Source: Cryptomeria japonica
Taxonomy: Eukaryota > Streptophyta > Pinopsida > Cupressales > Cupressaceae
Length of the DNA stretch: 64,000 nucleotides
Reading direction: 5' to 3'
Assembly (NCBI RefSeq): GCF_030272615.1
Contig: NC_081408.1
Span: forward strand, 612,505,673 to 612,569,672
Shown: positions 1 through 12,700 of the stretch, piece by piece
Layout: each line of letters starts with the position of its first letter
Numbering within the stretch: the first letter of the stretch is position 1
Notes under the pieces: model-generated
Told to the model about the DNA's origin: nothing
Database searches by the model: none
Seen by the model: only the letters and a program-made list of their open reading frames with translations
Translations under genes and position numbers: made by a program

Positions 1-2456
1 TTTGAAGGTTGGATAGTCTTCTTCTTGTTTTGCAATTAAACTTTGAATGCTTGAGTTTTCTTCCCGTGTGTTTAAAAATGTGTAAAATCTCTTTGAAGAT
101 TCTTGTTGAATGTTGGAATTAAAAGGAAGAGTAGTTGTTGTTGTATTTTGTTGAATTCAAGTCAAATGTGTGCATATTGAAAGGAAATGGTTCAATTTTC
201 TATTTGTTGTTTGTTATTGTTCTTGCAAAATCTAGTTCTTGGTTAAGTTCCTCTATTTTGTGTAGAAAAGAATAGATTTAGTTTTCTGTGTGATTACTAG
301 TTTCTATTTGCCTAGGATTTGGGGTTTATGTTGGCAAAATTTCTTTATTTGCCTCTTGCATGATGCAAGGATTCTTCCTGAGTGAGAAGAAGTGAAGAAA
401 TTGATCAAATCCCTCTTATCTCTCTTAAATTCTTCTGATTTTGCCCAAGATCTTGATGTATTTGGGGCTTTTGTGTTTAATTAGTTTTCAAAATTTCCTT
501 ATCAAAAATATCATGCCAAAAATTTGAAAATGTTGTGTACTGGGTCTTTTTACCAATAAGTGGATACTGGGAATGATTTAATTTTAAATTGAATGTTTAT
601 AGAAATTTTTTTTAAAAAAAATATATTATAACCTAGCCCACATGGCGGGCTAATCCCACCACGTAGGACGGTAGTGTCTTGCTACCACGGGGCTATTAGT
701 CAATAGCAACACTACTGACAAGTAGTGACTGCGGTCGTCCGATAGCAACACTACCCGCGGGTAGGGCTTTGCCCACTGTTGAGATTTATTCCCCCACCCG
801 CCCTCCCCCCCTCTTGCGTGGGTTATTTAACGTGCCGCTATTTTTTTATTAAAATGCGATGAAAATTTATTTGTTAGTTTAAAATTTTAGTTTATTAAAG
901 TTAATTGTTACTATTTATATATATATATAGATATATATAAATATGGATTTATTTTTTATTTGCTTGTAAATCAGGGTTTGGTTATTAAATCAAATTGATA
1001 AGTTTAGATTTGATTTTGGAATCAGATAACATGTTTTAATATAATTCATATTCTATTTGGTTAAATATTTAATATGGATTTTATTACTTGTTGGAATATT
1101 GAATTTGGAAATTATATAGAAGTGAATGACATTTTTGAATGAGGCATTAAATGTTGGGTGTTTTTATTTAATTTTAAATCAATGAAATTTCAAGTGTTTA
1201 TGATGTTGATTTTCTCAAAGATTGTTTGAGTGCAGACTTAGTGGAATTAGCTGTTCTTGCAAAGTGTATTTGGTTGTTATTTCTCATCTTGATTAGTCAT
1301 CCTGTTGTGGCATACTTTGTAGCTTTTGATCAAGTGATGTATGATGACCTCGTTGTCTTAACCATGTAGTGTTTTTCCTTATGGTTAACCAAGAGTATGT
1401 GTTTATTTTGGCCACTTGTATTTGGATAGTGGTGTTAAGGTTGCTTGCTTCACTATAGGGTCCTCATAGAGTGACCATGTTTGTTTAGTCTCCTATGAGA
1501 GAGTGGCTTTCGAGTAGGGATCGTGCCCAAAGTGGATGGTAGGATAACCCATCGAAAGTCAAATTGTAGTGATAACCTAATAATTGATTAGGGGGTGGGT
1601 AGTTTATAACATTATATAAGATATTGTACCCCACACATGGTTAGTGTTCCTATAGGCTCAAGATGTAGTGGGAAGGCCTGGAATGGCAAACCAACCACCT
1701 TGTCTTCACAAAGTGTTGGTAGGGTCCGCATGAGACTTAGATGGAGCCGAAGGTTCGGGAAAGGTTACTAGGATAACCCAGGATGGGGGCCAGGACCTAT
1801 GGAGGCCTACCTAGGGTAACCACCATAAGCTATGTGATGAAACTCTCTCTTTAGGGTCACTAGTGTATTGTGATATCGAGTCACTTGAGTATTGTGATGT
1901 TGAGTCACCTGGATTATTGTAGACTCGTATTGTACTGTCATGGAGTCGTATTGTTCTGCCATCCATGTCTTGCTCATGCTTGCTTGAGGGTCCTCTGCTA
2001 TCTCCTAGAATGGTGGGGTGATTCCATTTTGGGATTACATGGTCGAGTGGTAGTGCCACTTCCCATCAGATGTTCTTGTTCATACCTTCATGGGAGGATT
2101 GGCTTCGCAGGTGTTCCTATGGTTCGTGACTCTTACTCTATCTCATGTTGGAGATTATTGTTCTTTAGAGACCTATGTGGTCAATTGTATCAATGAATTT
2201 ATGTAACCTTGTATTTGATTCAACTGTTAACTTTGCATGTATTATTGGAAGCCATGTAAATTATGGTCAATGTAATCCTAGTTTTGGATGTTATTTATCA
2301 GCTTTCTATATGATTGGTGTAAATGCTTAATTTAAGAGAAAATTATATTGTTACTCCTTCAATCTTTAAATGGTGTGATATGTTATTACATATGGTTTTT
2401 TATGTTCAATGAGTAATTATGGATAATTGGATTAATTGTAATTGTGGAATTTAATT
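1..2456 (+). repeat. Partial LTR copy A of the chromodomain Gypsy element
   Basis: This stretch matches 10882-13468 almost throughout. The main difference is a shorter GC-rich block at about 660-780. It starts about 1.15 kb into the LTR, judged from the 3' LTR that begins at 9734, so its true start lies left of the window. Its 3' end is interrupted at 2457 by the same inverted-repeat element, at the same site, that interrupts the 3' LTR at 13469. A 108-codon frame at 1870-2196 recurs in all LTR copies. I do not treat it as a gene because shared ancestry of the repeat explains it. Confidence 0.85.
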
Positions 2457-3484
2457 GGGTATGTGTAGGATCATGGTGTGCCAAAACAGGCCTTTAAGTG
2501 GCAATGAAATTTCAGAAAATCAAAGTTATGCAACTTGACATGAAAATTTGAATAAGTTGTGAACATTATTTTTAAAATATGTAAGAAGAGAATCTATAGA
2601 AAATTGAATGTAGTTTCTAAGCTACTAGTTTTTTGAAAAAAAAAAAATCCTATTTGATGAAAATTTCAAATTTCAATCCAGTGGTACTAAAATTCTAGGA
2701 AAAAGATAAGAAGTAGACGTATGTCTGACCACCCTAATCACAATAAAATCATAATATTTTTTTATAATATTTATAATATAAGTATTAGACTCATGTCCAG
2801 ATGTGACACATTTTTTTATAATTTTTTATAAATTAAATAATTATTTATGAATTTTTTACTACAACATTTTAGAAATTCAGAAACTCCTACATCTGACCAC
2901 CTTAACTTTGTCAAAACCTTATGAAATTTAATTATTTTTTAATTATTCCCTATAGTAGACGAAGCATAGGATGTGATGCATGTTTCGGATTCAAAAATGA
3001 TACCATTTGAAAGTTATGAGTATTTTTCAATCAGTCCATCAATTAGGACTATTCTCATAATTCAATTAGAAAATAAATAATAATTATTTATTAAAGTCGA
3101 AATAAGACAAGCCTTCTATTGTTGGAACGCTGAGAATGTCCTTAAAAAACCCTTTTCGTTTTATCAATTTTGGCTACAAAAAAAGTCATTAGCCACTAGT
3201 GTAAAGTCTGGAAAATCAAGGAATACTAAAAAACACGTTTTTTCAGTTGACTTTCTAGGCTTGTCACTTCCAAGCCAAATCCCAAAGCATTCCCAAGCCA
3301 AAATTTGAAATTTGAAATTTGTACAACAAAAATCAGATATCCAATTTTAATAAGTAAATTCACTAACTAAATTTGCACATAATCAATCTATTGTTTATTA
3401 ATATATTAATATATAATATTTTAATATATTAATTCATAAATAAATTAGTATATGATATTAGGGAGAGTGAGAGGGGGGAGTGAC

Positions 3485-3577
<93 letters not shown>

Positions 3578-3578
3578 G

Positions 3579-3613
<35 letters not shown>
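2457..3613 (+). mobile_element. Truncated left arm of the inverted-repeat DNA element (second copy)
   Basis: It begins GGGTATGTGTAGGATCATGG and runs parallel to 13469-14550, including the AG microsatellite. It has no satellite array and no right terminus. At 3613 the AG tract joins directly to the middle of an LTR (3614 corresponds to about 1346). The shared bases GATGAT at the junction suggest a deletion or recombination breakpoint. No coding potential is visible. The LTR bases just before it read AATT where the other copy has AACT. Confidence 0.75.
3487..3613 (+). repeat. (AG)n microsatellite
   Basis: Two nearly pure AG runs are separated by a short interruption at about 3574-3580. The long frames read here on both strands (Arg-Glu repeats, Ser-Leu repeats) are products of the dinucleotide and not genes. 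Confidence 0.97.
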
Positions 3614-3616
<3 letters not shown>

Positions 3617-4900
3617 GGCCTCGTTGTCTTAAACATGTAGTTCCTTATTGTTAACCAAGAGTTAGTATGTCTTTGTTTTGGCCACTTTTATTTGGATATT
3701 GGTGTTATGGATGTCTACTTCGGCATAGGGTCCTCGTAGAGTGACCATGTTTGTTTAGTGTCCTATGAAAGAGTGGCTTTCAAGTGTGGGCTGCACCTGA
3801 ATTGGATGGCAGGATAACCCCTCGAAATTCAGAAAATAAGTGATAACCTAATAATTGATTAGGGGGTGGGTAGTTTATAACATTATATAAAATATTGTAC
3901 CCCGCACATGGTTGAGTGCTCGTATAGGATCAAGATGTAGTGGGAAGACCTGGAATGGCAAACCGACCACCTTGTCTTCACGAAGGGTTGGTAGGGTCCG
4001 CATGAGACTTAGATGGAGCCAGAGGTTTGGGAAAGGTTACCAGGATAACCCAGGATGGGGGTCGGGACCTATGGAGGCCTACCTAGGGTAACCACCATAA
4101 GCTATGCAATGACACTCTCTCTTTAGGGTCACTAGTGTATTTTGATGTCGAGTCACTTGAGTATTGTGATGTTGAGTCACCTGGATTATTGTAGAGTTGT
4201 ATTGTATTGTCATGGAGTTGTATTGTTCTGTCGTGCATGTCTTCCTTATGCTTGCTTGAGGCACCTCTGCTATCTCCTAGCACAGTGGGGTGATTTCATT
4301 TTGGGATTACATGATCGGGTGGTAGTGCCACTTCCCATCAGATGTTTTTGTTTGTACGTTCATGCAAGGATTGGCTTTGCAGGTGTTCCTGTGATTCATG
4401 ACTCTTGCTTTATCTCATGTTGGAGATTATTATTCTTTGGAGACCTATGTGGTCAATTGTATCAATGAGTTTATGTAACCTTGTATTTGATTCAGATGTT
4501 AACTTTGAATGTATTATTGGAAGCCATGTAAATTATTGTCAATGTAATCTTAGTCTTGGATGTTATTTATCAACTTTCTATATGATTGTTGTAAATGCTT
4601 AATTTAAGAGAAAATTATATTGTTACTCCTTCAATCTTTAAATGGTGTAATCCATTATTATATATGGTTTTTTATGTTCAATGAGTAATGATGGATAATT
4701 GGACTAATCGTAATTATGGAATTTAACTTTTAGTTTGATTCTTCATTGGTAAGCCTTTAGGAATTATGGTGTAAGTCTTTCGCTTGTGTTATTATTGTGC
4801 AATGTAGTAATTAATGCACTTAATGTGATTTATACTTAAAAAAAAAAAAAATCACCCTTAGTTGTTGGTATTCCTTTGGGGTTCCTTGCAGGGCATTACA
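3614..4900 (+). repeat. 3' part of the 5' LTR of the Gypsy element (copy B)
   Basis: This repeats 1346-2456 and then continues uninterrupted through the site that is occupied by the DNA element elsewhere (empty site AACT at 4725-4728). It ends GGGCATTACA at 4900. The end matches the 3' LTR end at 55555, and a tRNA primer-binding-like site follows at once. It has a run of A at about 4838-4850 where the 3' LTR has a long TA microsatellite. The upstream part of this LTR is missing, replaced by the junction at 3613/3614. Confidence 0.85.
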
Positions 4901-4901
4901 T

Positions 4902-4915
4902 TTCGTATTAGAGCC
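4902..4915 (+). other. Primer-binding site of the Gypsy element
   Basis: The sequence TTCGTATTAGAGCC lies just after the LTR end and resembles TGGTATCAGAGC, the complement of the initiator tRNA-Met 3' end used by many plant LTR elements. Mismatches fit an old copy. Confidence 0.7.
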
Positions 4916-5052
4916 CATGTTTCAACACTGGGTACTCTGGTTTATATGGAGCCCATTCAGCTTGACCTTTTGTGTAGGTCTTAGTGCTTGTGTTTCCCTT
5001 GTTTTATCCTTGTTGTAGATCTGAAATTTTTTCTCTTACACAGTGTTAGGTC

Positions 5053-6308
5053 ATGGTTAGGAGAGCCAAGGGTAGTGGTAGTGTTGGTGGCCACAATAGA
5101 GGTAGAGGTGGGGGACGGGGTCGAGGTTCCGATTGCCATAGTCCTTCGCCACCACCCACTCATGTGAGTGTGGATCAGGATCAGTTTGTTCATCAGGATG
5201 AACAACATCCTGGAGAGTAGGTTCCTAAAAGGCAAGAGTTGTGACAGATGTTTCAGGAGGTGCTAGCTAGACTAGGCCCCAGACTTGAGGCTGATCAGCC
5301 CATCCATGCTCAGGTTGGGGAGTTGCATCAGCAAATTTTAGAGGAGAGAGAGAGAGAGGTCTCCCAAAAGGAGAGAGGTCCCAGTAGACCATGACCTAGC
5401 TACCATGGGACACATGGGGGACTTGATGAGGTCCATTCCTCCTTTCTTTGATGGTAAAGGTATTGGTCTCGAGGCAGAGACCTGACTTATTAGTTTAGAT
5501 TAGTGTTTCACCATGTATCTATATGGTAGCAACACCAAGGCGAGATGCACTATCATGCATCTCGAGAGATTTGCATCTATTTGGTGGTAGTTAGAGGAGG
5601 AGAGGATCAGTATGAGCATTAACATTGTATCATGGGAGATTTTTTTGGAGAGATTCAGGGCATGATTTCTCTCACCCCAGTGGAGAGTCTCGGGCAGATG
5701 AGTTCTATGCTTTGCACCAGTTTGGTATGTCAGTAGATCAGTTTGAGCATAGGTTCTATAAGCTAAAACAGTATGCTGGCATTGGTAATGATGAGGTAAT
5801 GCTTGTTCAATACTTCTTGAGGGGTCTAAATGACCACATCAGTGGAGGAGTGAGAGTGTTTGAGCCTGCTTTAGTAGAGATAGTCATGGTGAAAGCCAGG
5901 CTAGTGGAGTAGAATCTTAGTCATGCTCATGGCAGTCAATCTAGAGTGCAGATCAGGAGTGTTCCTTTCAGTGGGTCCAGAGCTAGAGGGAATTAGTCCC
6001 ATACTGCTGCACCTTTTAGGGGTCCTTAGACACCCGCTAAGGGTGGACAATAGCAATAGCAGCCACTGAGACCAAAATAGTTTCAGGGCTAGCAGGGTGG
6101 CAACTTTCAGCATAGTAAGAGCAGGAACTGGTAGAGGAGTAGGCAGAGTTTTCTAGGGTAGTGCTCCCCTAGGGGAAGCTTCCAGTAGTCCAGTGGGCTG
6201 TCTAGAGGTAGAGGACTTGGTTGGGGAGCTTGCTTCTCTTGTGGACAGTTTGGTCACATAGCTGCTCAGTGCCCTCAACGTTCTCACCAGATGGGTAGCT
6301 AGAGGCTA
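5053..6308 (+). pseudogene. gag: Gypsy gag remnant with zinc knuckle
   Basis: A degenerate gag reading frame starts at ATG 5053 with a Gly/Arg-rich N-terminus. It shows a capsid-like region at about 5625-5912 (motif FYKLKQYAGIGNDE) and ends with a CCHC zinc knuckle at about 6231-6272 (C-x2-C-x4-H-x4-C, CFSCGQFGHIAAQC). In a working element this protein forms the particle and binds the RNA genome. The frame contains many stops, most of them TAG, and at least one frameshift between 5053 and 5625. It lies between the primer-binding site and pol, as expected. It cannot make a full protein. Confidence 0.75.
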
Positions 6309-6326
6309 GCATCATCATAGCCAACA

Positions 6327-9300
6327 ATGGGGGATGCAGGTAGATCCCATAGAGTATTTGTAGTGGTTGATGAACACCAGGCTGAGCATCAGGGTACAGT
6401 GATTGAGGTTGCAGGTGTATTGCATGGTTTTCCTATCTTTATACTTTTTGACTCTGATGCTTCAGATTCTTTCATTTCTTCATCCATTGTGGAGCAGTGC
6501 AGGCTCACATATGCTAAGAAGGCGGATAGGTGGCTAGTAGAGTTAGCTACCAATGTGTGTGTGTCTATAGATGCCTTTGTTCCCAATTGTGAGTTGGACC
6601 TAGGACCCTTTGTTACTTTAGTTAACCTTCGAGTCATTTCATTGGGGTCTTATGGAGTTGTGTTGGGGATAGATTGGCTATCATCTCACAACGCTCATGT
6701 AGACTGTCATCAGAAGATAATAGAGTGTTTAGATGACCATGGCAGGAATGTGGGGATTATTGGAATTCAGAGATCGATATCCTTATGTATGATTTCTACT
6801 ATGCAACTTAAGCGGTGTATGCATCAAGGGTGTAAGCTTTTTGCAACTGCTCTTGAGGATGTGGATGAGGAAGAGAGTTGATAAATTGCTCTTGATGGTC
6901 ACCTTATTCTTTGAGAGTATGCTGATGTGTTTCCTTTGGATATTCCCGGTATGCCTTTGAAGAGAGATAGGTTTTTGCAGTGACTTGGTTCCTAGTGTGG
7001 AACCTATTTTGAGAGCTCCATATCGGATGACTACTCAAGATTTGAGTGAGTTGAAGTTGTAGATGGAGGAATTGTTGGCCAAGGGGTTCATTCGTACTAG
7101 TGTTTCTCCTTGGGGTGCGCCTATTATCTTCGTTAACAAGAAGGATGGTTCTCTTTAGTTATGTATTGATTACCGACAGCTAAATAAGGTAACCATCAAG
7201 AATCGATATTCATTAACTCATATAGATGATCTTTTTGATCAAGTAAATGGAGCCAAGGTGTTCTCTAAGATTGATCTAAAATCTAGGTATCATCAGTTGC
7301 GCATTCATGATGTAGACATTCATAGAACAATGTTTCATACTCATTATGGTCACTATGAGTTCACAGTGGTGCCATTTGGGTTGACAAACATGCCTTCAAT
7401 TTTCATGAGCCTCATGAATGGGGTTTTTTGCACCTACCTTGATCATTTTGTCCTTGTGTTCTTGGATGACATATTGATTTAATCTAGATCTATGGAAGAG
7501 CATGAGGGCCACTTGCGACAGGTATTGCAGTGCTTGAGGGAGAATCAAATTTATGCCAACTTGGTGAAGTGTGATTTCTTCCAGTCAGAGTTGAACTATC
7601 TTGGTCATGTAGTTTCGGGAGAAGGTGTGTCTGTGGATCCTTCTAAGATCCAAGCCATTGTAGATTGGCCAACCCTGACCAATGTTTCAGAGGTTCAAAG
7701 TTTTAATGGTTTGATCGGATACTACCATCGCTTTGTTCAGAGTTTTTCCTGGATAGGTCACCTGATCACTTCTCTTCAGAGAAAAGGGAAGAAATTTGTT
7801 TGGTCGGAGTAGTGCAAGTCAACATTTCGTACCTTGAAGGAACTCCTTGTTTGTGCTCTGATTCTCATAGTTCTTGATCCATCCATAGATTTATGGTATA
7901 CACAGATGTCTCTTTAGAAGGTATAGGAGTAGTGCTCATGTAGGATGGTCATGTGTTTGCCTATGAGTCTCACAAAATCAAGGACCATGAGCTAAACCAT
8001 CTAGTTCATGACTTGGAGTTGGTAGCTATAGTGCATGTGTTGGTTAGATGGCATCATTTTATGTTGCGGCGTCGGTTTGAGCTGCATAGTGATAACCGTA
8101 GTTTGCAGTATATTTTCACGCAACTGAACTTGAATGCTCAACAACAAAGATGGATGGAATTCCTCTGTGGGTATGATTTTGAGGTTCAATATATTTAGGG
8201 GAAAGAGAATGTAGTGGCAAATGATTTGAGTCATAGGTGGCATGAGGTTGTAGCATTGTCCCTTGAAATGGACTTGAGAGAGAATTCTTGGAGTTCTTCC
8301 TCGGGACACCTAGTATCAGGATGTTAGAACCATGGTGAAGTCTGGAAGACCATTAGAGGGTAGAAATTTTGCATATAATCTTGAGGCAGATGGTCTTGTT
8401 TGACATCTTGGACAGATCTATGTATTTCCTTTGGAGGGTCTTCACATTTTGATCATGGCTGAGGCCCACCATGCACCTTATTCGGCACACCTTGGTGTCA
8501 AGAAGATGCATGCAGATCTTAGATAGATATATCATTGGGCTGGTATGAAATGTGACATTATTGTTCTTTGTGTCGAAGTGCTTAGAATGTTAGCAAAAGA
8601 AGGCAAAGCATTAGCACCCTGCATGGGTTTTACAACCTAATTTGGTACTAGATTGGAAATGGGATATCATTTCCATGGATTTCATAGTGGGGTTGCCTAT
8701 TTCTTCGTGTCATCATGATGCCATCATGGTCATTGTTGATAGATTGACCAAATTTTCTCATTTTGTTCCTATTCGATCTTCTTATACAATAATAGTGGTA
8801 GCATGAGTCTTCTTGGAGGTTGCATGGGATTCCAAGGCGGATCATTTCTGATAGAGACCCTACCATTACTTCAACATTGTGGACCTCACTTCAGCATGCT
8901 TTGGGGACCCAGTTGAACTTCAGTTCAACTTATCACCTAGAGATCGACGGTTAGGCTGAGCATGTGAATCAGGTCTTGGAGGACATGCTTCACATGTATG
9001 TTATGGACCAACAGTCACGCTGGGAGGAATATCTTTGCCTTGTGGAGTTTTCTTATAACAATGGATACCACAACTCCATAGGCATGTCTCCCTTCTAGGC
9101 ATTGTATGGTCATCCTTGCCATACTCCTTTGAGTTGGGATCGGTTAGAGGATAGGGTGTGTTTAGGACCGGATATGCTTTGAGAGATGGAGCAGTAGGTT
9201 GAGCAGATTCATGGGCATTTGGTTTCTTCTCAGGACATGCAGAAGAAGTATGTCAATGCTCATAGAGTGGATCGTCAGTTTTCAATCCGTGATCGTGTGT

Positions 9301-9699
9301 TCTTAAGAGTGCATCTGTGGAAGAGTTCGATCCATTACGGAAAGGGTTCTAAGTTGGCACCTTGTTTTGTTGGCCCTTTTGAGATCCTTAAGAGGATAGG
9401 ACATGTTGGCTACCATCTTGCCTTGCCACCAAGTCTATCCCGCATCCAGGATGTCTTTCATGTTTCAGTTCTTTGACCTTATCATCCTAATGTGACTCAT
9501 GTTCTTGATTGGAATGCTTTGTAGGTCGAGGATGAGCAACTTTCCATGGAGCTCGTGCGCATTCTTCAGCATTGGGATTTAACCCTCAGGGGTCATACCA
9601 TCGACCAGGTAAGGGTCCTATGGGACCCAAGTGATGAGACCTCAATGACATAGGAGGATGTAGTGAAGATGAGAGAGCTTTATTCTTATTTATTTTAGG
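6327..9699 (+). pseudogene. pol: Gypsy pol remnant: protease, RT, RNase H, integrase, chromodomain
   Basis: Domains appear in the usual Ty3/Gypsy order. A protease is at about 6400-6700, where the active-site motif reads FDSDAS instead of the usual DSGA. Reverse transcriptase is at 7000-7812, with [11 protein letters not shown] and VFLDDILI at 7459-7482. RNase H is at 7953-8198. The integrase core is at about 8640-9100, with DFIVGLP, ISDRDP and a conserved Glu after the second Asp. A C-terminal chromodomain-like segment is at about 9540-9699 (RGHTIDQVRVLWDPSDE), pointing to a chromovirus, perhaps Tekay-like. Frameshifts lie between 6881 and 7258 and near 7885. Many TAG/TGA stops are present, including one at a conserved chromodomain Trp. 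The element is inactive. Confidence 0.88.
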
Positions 9700-9722
9700 T
9701 TTCCAAGAGTAAGCCTAGTTTT

Positions 9723-9733
9723 GGGGGGGAGGA
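9723..9733 (+). other. Polypurine tract of the Gypsy element
   Basis: The tract GGGGGGGAGGA comes immediately before TGTAGTACCCC, the start of the 3' LTR. It is the expected plus-strand priming site and fixes the 5' boundary of the LTR at 9734. Confidence 0.85.
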
Positions 9734-12700
9734 TGTAGTACCCCTCCTTGATCAGACTCTTTTTGGACTTATGTTTGACTTCTATTGAATGTTTAGTGGA
9801 TACATTATTGTTATATATGATTCAAACTTTATGCAATGTTTATTTATGCTTTAACTCGATATGCAGAGTATGCTTCCATGCAGTATTTCATTACTTATGT
9901 TTAATGAGATTTGTATGGATTACTGACATGGACTGACACATTTACTTCATATGTGTGATGTGCTATTTATATGTTTCATATTTGCAAGTGTATGGGATGC
10001 GAGGGGATGATTTTCCTTCACTCACTTTGGTGAGATAGGGAACGTCATGATTCTCCTTCTTTGATATGTGCATCATGTCTATTATATATTTGCCTATATG
10101 CATGTGTGGTTTGTTGATGTAGGACATTGTAGGTACAAGTACCAGGTAGGTACGGGGTCTCAACTCCACCTGGTTTCACAGGTCTGAGCATACCTTATTT
10201 GTCTGATGGAAGTGGAGGAGATAGTGGTTGGACCCTAACTTGACCTGTAGTCACACTCATGTGAGTGTCGTCAGTCAGTCGTCTTTTCCATTTGACCGGT
10301 ATGCAAGTCAGAGTGCTTAAGTGTTGTCATTTTTAGTGAATGATGCTAATTTTTGTGTTGTCATAATTAGTTAATTATTATGCTCTTGAGTTTATCGATT
10401 TAATTAAATAAATGAGTTGCTAGAATTAAATGGTTAAACTAGCTTATTTTATTGTGTTAAAGTTGTATTATTATATTGGGAAAGGAAATAAGTAGTTGCC
10501 TTGCCATTTAAAATTTAAATGCTTGTGTTGAAATAAAGTATCATGGGAAAATAGAAAATGAAATAAATAAAAGTATTTTCCTTTTTACCTTTTTAATTAG
10601 CTTTTGGATTTTATTTTGTTGAAAAGAAATGTTTATGTAAAAAGGTAAACATTGATTTCCTTTACTTTTTAAAATAGTTTAATCTGATTGGTGGAGAAAA
10701 CTTTTAACCTAGAAAGTTTAGGTTGAAAAGATATTTTTCCCATTTATTCCTGGAAGTTCATGGGAAGGGAGAGGTAGATTTTTGAATGCAAAATTTGGGA
10801 AACCTATTTGGAAGGAGGAACTTGGAGCTAGATTTGGTTTGCAAGATTGGAACTCTTCCACAGATTTGCTTCCTGGATTGCTTTGAAGGTTAGATAGTCT
10901 TCTTTTTGTTTTGCAATTAAATTTTGAATGTTTGAGTTTTCTTCCTGTGTGTTTGAAAAATTGTAAAATCTCTTTGAAGATTCTTATTGAATGTTGGAAT
11001 TTAAAGGGAGAGTAGTTATTGTTGTATTTTATTGAATTCAAATCAAATATGTGCATATTGAAAGGAAATGGTTCAATTTTCTATTTGTTGTTTGTTATTG
11101 TTCTTGCAAAATCTAGTTCTTGGTTTAGTTCCTCTATTTTGTGTAGAAAATAATAGATTTAGTTTTCTGTGTGATTACTAGTTTCTATTTGCCCAAGATT
11201 TGGGGTTTATGCTGGTAAAAATTGTTTATTTGCCTCTTGCATGATGCAAGGATTCTTCCTGAGTGAGAAGAAGTGAAGAAATTGATCAAATCCATCTTAT
11301 CTCTATTAAATTCTTTTGATTTTGCCCAAGATCTTGATATATTTGGGGATTTTGTGTTTAATTAGTTTTTATAATTTCCTTATCAAAAATATCATGCCAA
11401 AAATTTGGAAATGTTGTGTACTGGGTCTTTTTACCAGTAAGTGGATACTAGGAATGATTTAATTTTAAATTGAATGTTTATAGAAAAATAAAATAAAATA
11501 AAATATATTATAACCTAGCCCACGTGGCGGGCTAATCCCACCACGTGGGACAGTAGTTCTTTGCTACCGCGGGTAGCAGCACTTCCGGTCAGTAGTGACT
11601 GCTATGTGGGTAGCAGTCACTACCGGTCAGTAGGACTACTACCGGTTAGTAGCAGCACTACCAATTGGTAGTGACTGCTACCAGTGGTAGTAGCACTGCC
11701 AATCAGTATTGCCTGATATCGGTCGGTAGCAACATTATTGATGGGTAATGACTGCGGCCGTCAGACAACAACACTACTATGGGTAGGGCTTTGCCCACTG
11801 CCGAGATTTATTCCCCCCCTCTTGCATGGGCTATTTAATGTGCTGCTATTTTTTTACTAAAATACGATGAAAATTTATATGTTAGTTTAAAATTTTAGTT
11901 TATTAAAATTAATTGTTAATATTTATATATCTATAGATATATATACATATGGATTTAATTTTTATTTGCTTGTAAATCAGGGTTTGGTTATTAAATCAAA
12001 TTGATAAGTTTAGATTTAATTTTGGAATCAGATAATATGTTTTAATATAATTCATATTCTATTTGGTTAAATATTTAATATGGATTTTATTACTTGTTGG
12101 AATATTGAATTTGGAAATTATATAGAAGTGAATGACGTTTTTGAAGGAGGCATTAAATGTTGGGTGTTTTTATTTAATTTTCAATCAATGAAATTTCAAG
12201 TGTTTATGATGCTGATTTTCTCAAAGATTGTCCGAGTGCAAACTTAGTGGAGTTAGTTGTTCTTGCAAAGAGTATATTTGGTTGTTATTTCTCATCTTAA
12301 TTAGTCATCTTGTTGTGGCGTACTTTGTAGCTTTTGATCAAGTGATGTATGATGACCTCTTTGTCTTAACCATGTAGTGTTTTTCCTTATGGTTAACCAA
12401 GAGTTAGTATGTCTTTGTTTTGGCCACTTGTATTTGGATGGTGGTGTTATGGTTGTCTGCTTCACCGTAGGGTCCTCGTAGAGTGACCATGTTTGTTTAG
12501 TGTCCTATGAGAGAGTGGCTTTCGAGTGGGGGCTGCCCGAAGTGGATGGCAGGATAACCCCTCAAAAATCGGATAATAAGTGATAACCTAATAATTGATT
12601 AGGGGGTGGGTAGTTTATAACATTATATAAGATATTGTACCCCGCGCATGGTTGAGTGCTCGTATAGGCTCAAGATGTAGTGGGAAGGCCTGGAATGGAA

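Noticed and set aside
1870-2196. 108-codon frame repeated at 1870-2196, 4142-4468 and 12882-13205, conserved in length
   Set aside because: All three lie at the same place in copies of one LTR. Shared repeat ancestry explains the similarity, and there is no domain or codon-level evidence for selection.
3445-3640. Ser-Leu and Arg-Glu repeat frames
   Set aside because: Products of the AG microsatellite. The same applies to the frames at 14474-14762 and 63470-63652.
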